This document shows positions 16,680 through 17,876 of a stretch of 17,876 bases of DNA, piece by piece; position 1 is the first letter of the stretch; the number at the start of each line of letters is the position of its first letter. The notes beneath the pieces were generated by a model that was not told the DNA's origin, searched no databases, and saw only the letters and a program-made list of their open reading frames with translations. The DNA comes from CADAWZ01 sp045114665 (GTDB lineage Bacteria; Vulcanimicrobiota; CADAWZ01): the NCBI GenBank assembly GCA_045114665.1, contig JBGUKW010000156.1, forward strand, positions 1 to 17,876, read 5' to 3'. The translations under genes and the position numbers were made by a program.

Positions 16680-16752
16680 CAAAGCATACACATAATACTT
16701 TTTAAAAAAAAAGAAAGAAGCAGTAAGAAATATCCGTGAGGATTTCAATTTC

Positions 16753-16783
16753 TCGATGTGAGTATATTTAATCACATTTTGAG
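16753..16783 (+). promoter_or_regulatory. Hairpin next to the acsD start
   Basis: ATGTGA (16756-16761) pairs with TCACAT (16772-16777) over a 10-nt loop, and CTC (16752-16754) can pair with GAG (16781-16783). GAG is the only ribosome-site-like sequence before ATG 16792. The same GAGTAG (16781-16786) could pair with ACTACTC at 16586, the 5' strand of the upstream junction. That gives two exclusive folds. Confidence 0.4.
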
Positions 16784-16791
16784 TAGCAAAA

Positions 16792-17676
16792 ATGATGAAG
16801 ATATATAAACAGAATTTTGAAAATAAAATTTCAACAGTAAAAATAGGAAAAGAAAATATTGTAAATATAGGTGGAGACTCTAATCTTCCTTTTTATGATA
16901 AAGAAAATTTTAATCCAAATGTAGCCATAGGTTTTGAGATATTGGATAAAGCCCCTATCAATAGATTGGAATGGTCAGAGAAAGATTTTAAAAGTGTTTG
17001 GAATAATACTGGAGATTGGGCTTTAAAATGCAAAAATGATTTTGGGGCTGAAATAATATGTCTCTACTTGCTTTCTTCTAAATTAGATGAGGGGGCAACT
17101 GATGAAAAGCATGCAATAGAGGCTATAAAATCTGTTTTGGACAAAACTAATTTGCCATTAATTGTAAGAGGTTCTGGAAATGCAGATGTTGATAATAAAA
17201 TTTTGCCTGTAGTATGTAGAGAATTTAAAGGTGAAAATTTAGTTATTGCCTCTGTTATTTTGGAAAATTATAGAGAGATAGCTCTTTCTGCACTTGAAAA
17301 TGGTCATTGTATTGTTGCAGAATCACCAATAGATATAAATATTGCTAAACAATTAAATATAATTTTAAAGGATTTGGGTTTTTCACAAGAGAAAATTTTA
17401 TGTGATCCGACAACTGGTGCTGTTGGATATGGATTAGAATATTGTTGTTCTATAATGGAGCGTGCGAGATTGGCTTCTTTAAATGGGGATGTCGATCTTT
17501 CAGCTCCTTTTATCAATTTTGTTGGGTCTGAAAGTTGGAGAGGAAAAGAAGCAGAGGAAATTGGATCACTTTGGGAATCAATGACAGCTCAAAGTTGCAT
17601 TTTGTCAGGAAGTTCTATTGCTGTTATGAGAGATTACAGAGCAGTTGAAATTTTGAAAGAATCTATATTGAAATAA
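16792..17676 (+). CDS. acsD: Corrinoid iron-sulfur protein small subunit (CODH/acetyl-CoA synthase delta subunit)
   Basis: In the Wood-Ljungdahl pathway this TIM-barrel subunit pairs with AcsC to form the cobalamin protein that carries the methyl group to acetyl-CoA synthase. Family features seen are GGDSNLPF at 27-34, IVRGSGN at 124-130, DPTTGAVGYGLEY at 205-217, SIMERARLASL at 220-230 and the C-terminal FVGSESWRGKEAEE at 243-256. It has 294 residues, slightly shorter than typical AcsD (a little over 300). The start may be ATG 16792 or the next codon, ATG 16795; neither has a good ribosome site. No acsC, acsE or CODH gene is present here. It sits behind a long structured leader and just before an IS607 element, so a once longer cluster may continue beyond the window or have been broken. 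Confidence 0.88.
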   Translation: MMKIYKQNFENKISTVKIGKENIVNIGGDSNLPFYDKENFNPNVAIGFEILDKAPINRLEWSEKDFKSVWNNTGDWALKCKNDFGAEIICLYLLSSKLDEGATDEKHAIEAIKSVLDKTNLPLIVRGSGNADVDNKILPVVCREFKGENLVIASVILENYREIALSALENGHCIVAESPIDINIAKQLNIILKDLGFSQEKILCDPTTGAVGYGLEYCCSIMERARLASLNGDVDLSAPFINFVGSESWRGKEAEEIGSLWESMTAQSCILSGSSIAVMRDYRAVEILKESILK

Positions 17677-17692
17677 AATAGCAATAGGTAAG

Positions 17693-17711
17693 TGCCCCAA
17701 ATAATGGGACA
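17693..17711 (+). other. Small hairpin between acsD and the IS607 promoter
   Basis: TGCCCC and GGGACA can pair (one C-A mismatch) over a 7-nt loop. There is no T-run, so it is a poor terminator. It may belong to the left end of the IS607 element or be a weak acsD 3' structure. The element's left boundary cannot be placed because this family lacks inverted repeats. Confidence 0.3.
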
Positions 17712-17738
17712 AGGAGTAAAGTTAAGTAATTAAAATTA

Positions 17739-17767
17739 TTGACAAATATAATAAAAAGTGTTTAAAT
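17739..17767 (+). promoter_or_regulatory. Promoter in front of the IS607 recombinase
   Basis: A perfect TTGACA (17739-17744) is followed 17 bp later by TTAAAT (17762-17767). Transcription would start near 17774, only about a dozen bases before the recombinase reading frame. Confidence 0.5.
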
Positions 17768-17786
17768 ATGCTCATAGAGGTATATT

Positions 17787-17876
17787 ATAAACAAATTAAA
17801 TATTACAAATTATAAACCTAAAGATTTTGCTGAATTATTAGGTATTTCTGTAAAAACATTACAAAGATGGGATAGA
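17787..17876 (+). CDS. tnpA: IS607-family serine recombinase (TnpA), N-terminal fragment
   Basis: The frame reads NYKPKDFAELLGISVKTLQRWDR up to the window edge. This is the MerR-like helix-turn-helix that opens IS607 TnpA resolvases; the serine catalytic domain would lie beyond the window. No ATG, GTG or TTG occurs between the in-frame stop at 17775-17777 and the motif. The candidate starts are ATA 17787 (AGAGG 6 nt upstream, giving MNKLNITNYKPK) or ATT 17784. The copy may use a rare start or be inactive. A TnpB gene usually follows in this family. Confidence 0.75.
   Translation, partial: MNKLNITNYKPKDFAELLGISVKTLQRWDR

Larger units (their letters stand above)
16327..16791. other. 465-bp non-coding divergent region between PilX-like gene and acsD
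   Basis: No convincing gene is seen in either strand. The left part (16327-16500) is extremely AT-rich with T tracts of 9-11 and holds the minus-strand promoter. Two near-perfect ribosome-site sequences, AAGGAGG (16497-16503) and AAAGGAG (16577-16583), have no usable ATG/GTG/TTG after them. The right part (16586-16783) can fold into several stems listed separately. No clear sigma-70 promoter for acsD was found. Confidence 0.8.

Noticed and set aside
16606..16680. Cobalamin riboswitch upstream of acsD
   Set aside because: GGGAA (16622-16626), ACTGT (16633-16637) and a GATACTTG stretch recall parts of the consensus, but the B12 box and several core elements are missing. A covariance-model scan would settle it.
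16587..16775. 62-codon minus-strand frame in the acsD leader
   Set aside because: There is no ribosome site, its composition follows the A/T tracts, and it lies across the structured leader.
1..17876. CRISPR array or known phage-defence genes
   Set aside because: No regularly spaced repeats and no nuclease, toxin-antitoxin or reverse-transcriptase gene could be recognised.

Overview
This is an AT-rich window (about 30 % G+C by eye) from an anaerobic bacterium. The anaerobic call rests on an acsD-type gene for the corrinoid iron-sulfur protein of the reductive acetyl-CoA (Wood-Ljungdahl) pathway. The genome also carries a PilX-like pilin-family protein, a GAF/HD-GYP phosphodiesterase, a membrane Ser/Thr kinase and several TPR proteins. 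I cannot fix the lineage. This mix would fit an uncultured deep-branching phylum (for example the Riflebacteria/Ozemobacteria type), but that is only a guess.

Layout. (1) 21-288: two identical tRNA-Gly(GCC) genes and a terminator. (2) 485-3976: the classic protein-quality block tig-clpP-clpX, with a strong hairpin between clpP and clpX and a terminator after clpX. (3) 4067-12068: a tightly packed plus-strand run of GAF/HD-GYP protein, valS, a secreted acidic TPR protein, a membrane Ser/Thr kinase with an outer OB-fold-like domain, and a TIM-barrel protein. Gaps are 2-32 bp, so this looks like one operon that joins a housekeeping synthetase to signalling genes. (4) 12077-12261: a 185-bp MITE-like element with 15-bp terminal inverted repeats, directly in front of ispH. 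(5) 12284-13168: ispH, ending in a hairpin that also closes the opposing operon. (6) 16381-13178 on the minus strand: a strong promoter, a large PilX-like protein and a cytoplasmic TPR protein. (7) 16327-16791: a long non-coding leader with a foldable three-way-junction RNA, then acsD. (8) 17739-17876: a promoter and the first 30 codons of an IS607-family serine recombinase, cut by the window edge.

How it works together. Trigger factor, ClpP and ClpX form the folding and degradation pathway. The HD-GYP protein should hydrolyse cyclic di-nucleotides and keeps all its catalytic residues. The kinase, secreted TPR protein and TIM-barrel protein are translationally close and may form one signalling unit.

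The most promising candidates for something undescribed are the structured leader of acsD (16586-16783) and the kinase/TPR/TIM-barrel set. No known defence system or CRISPR array was seen.
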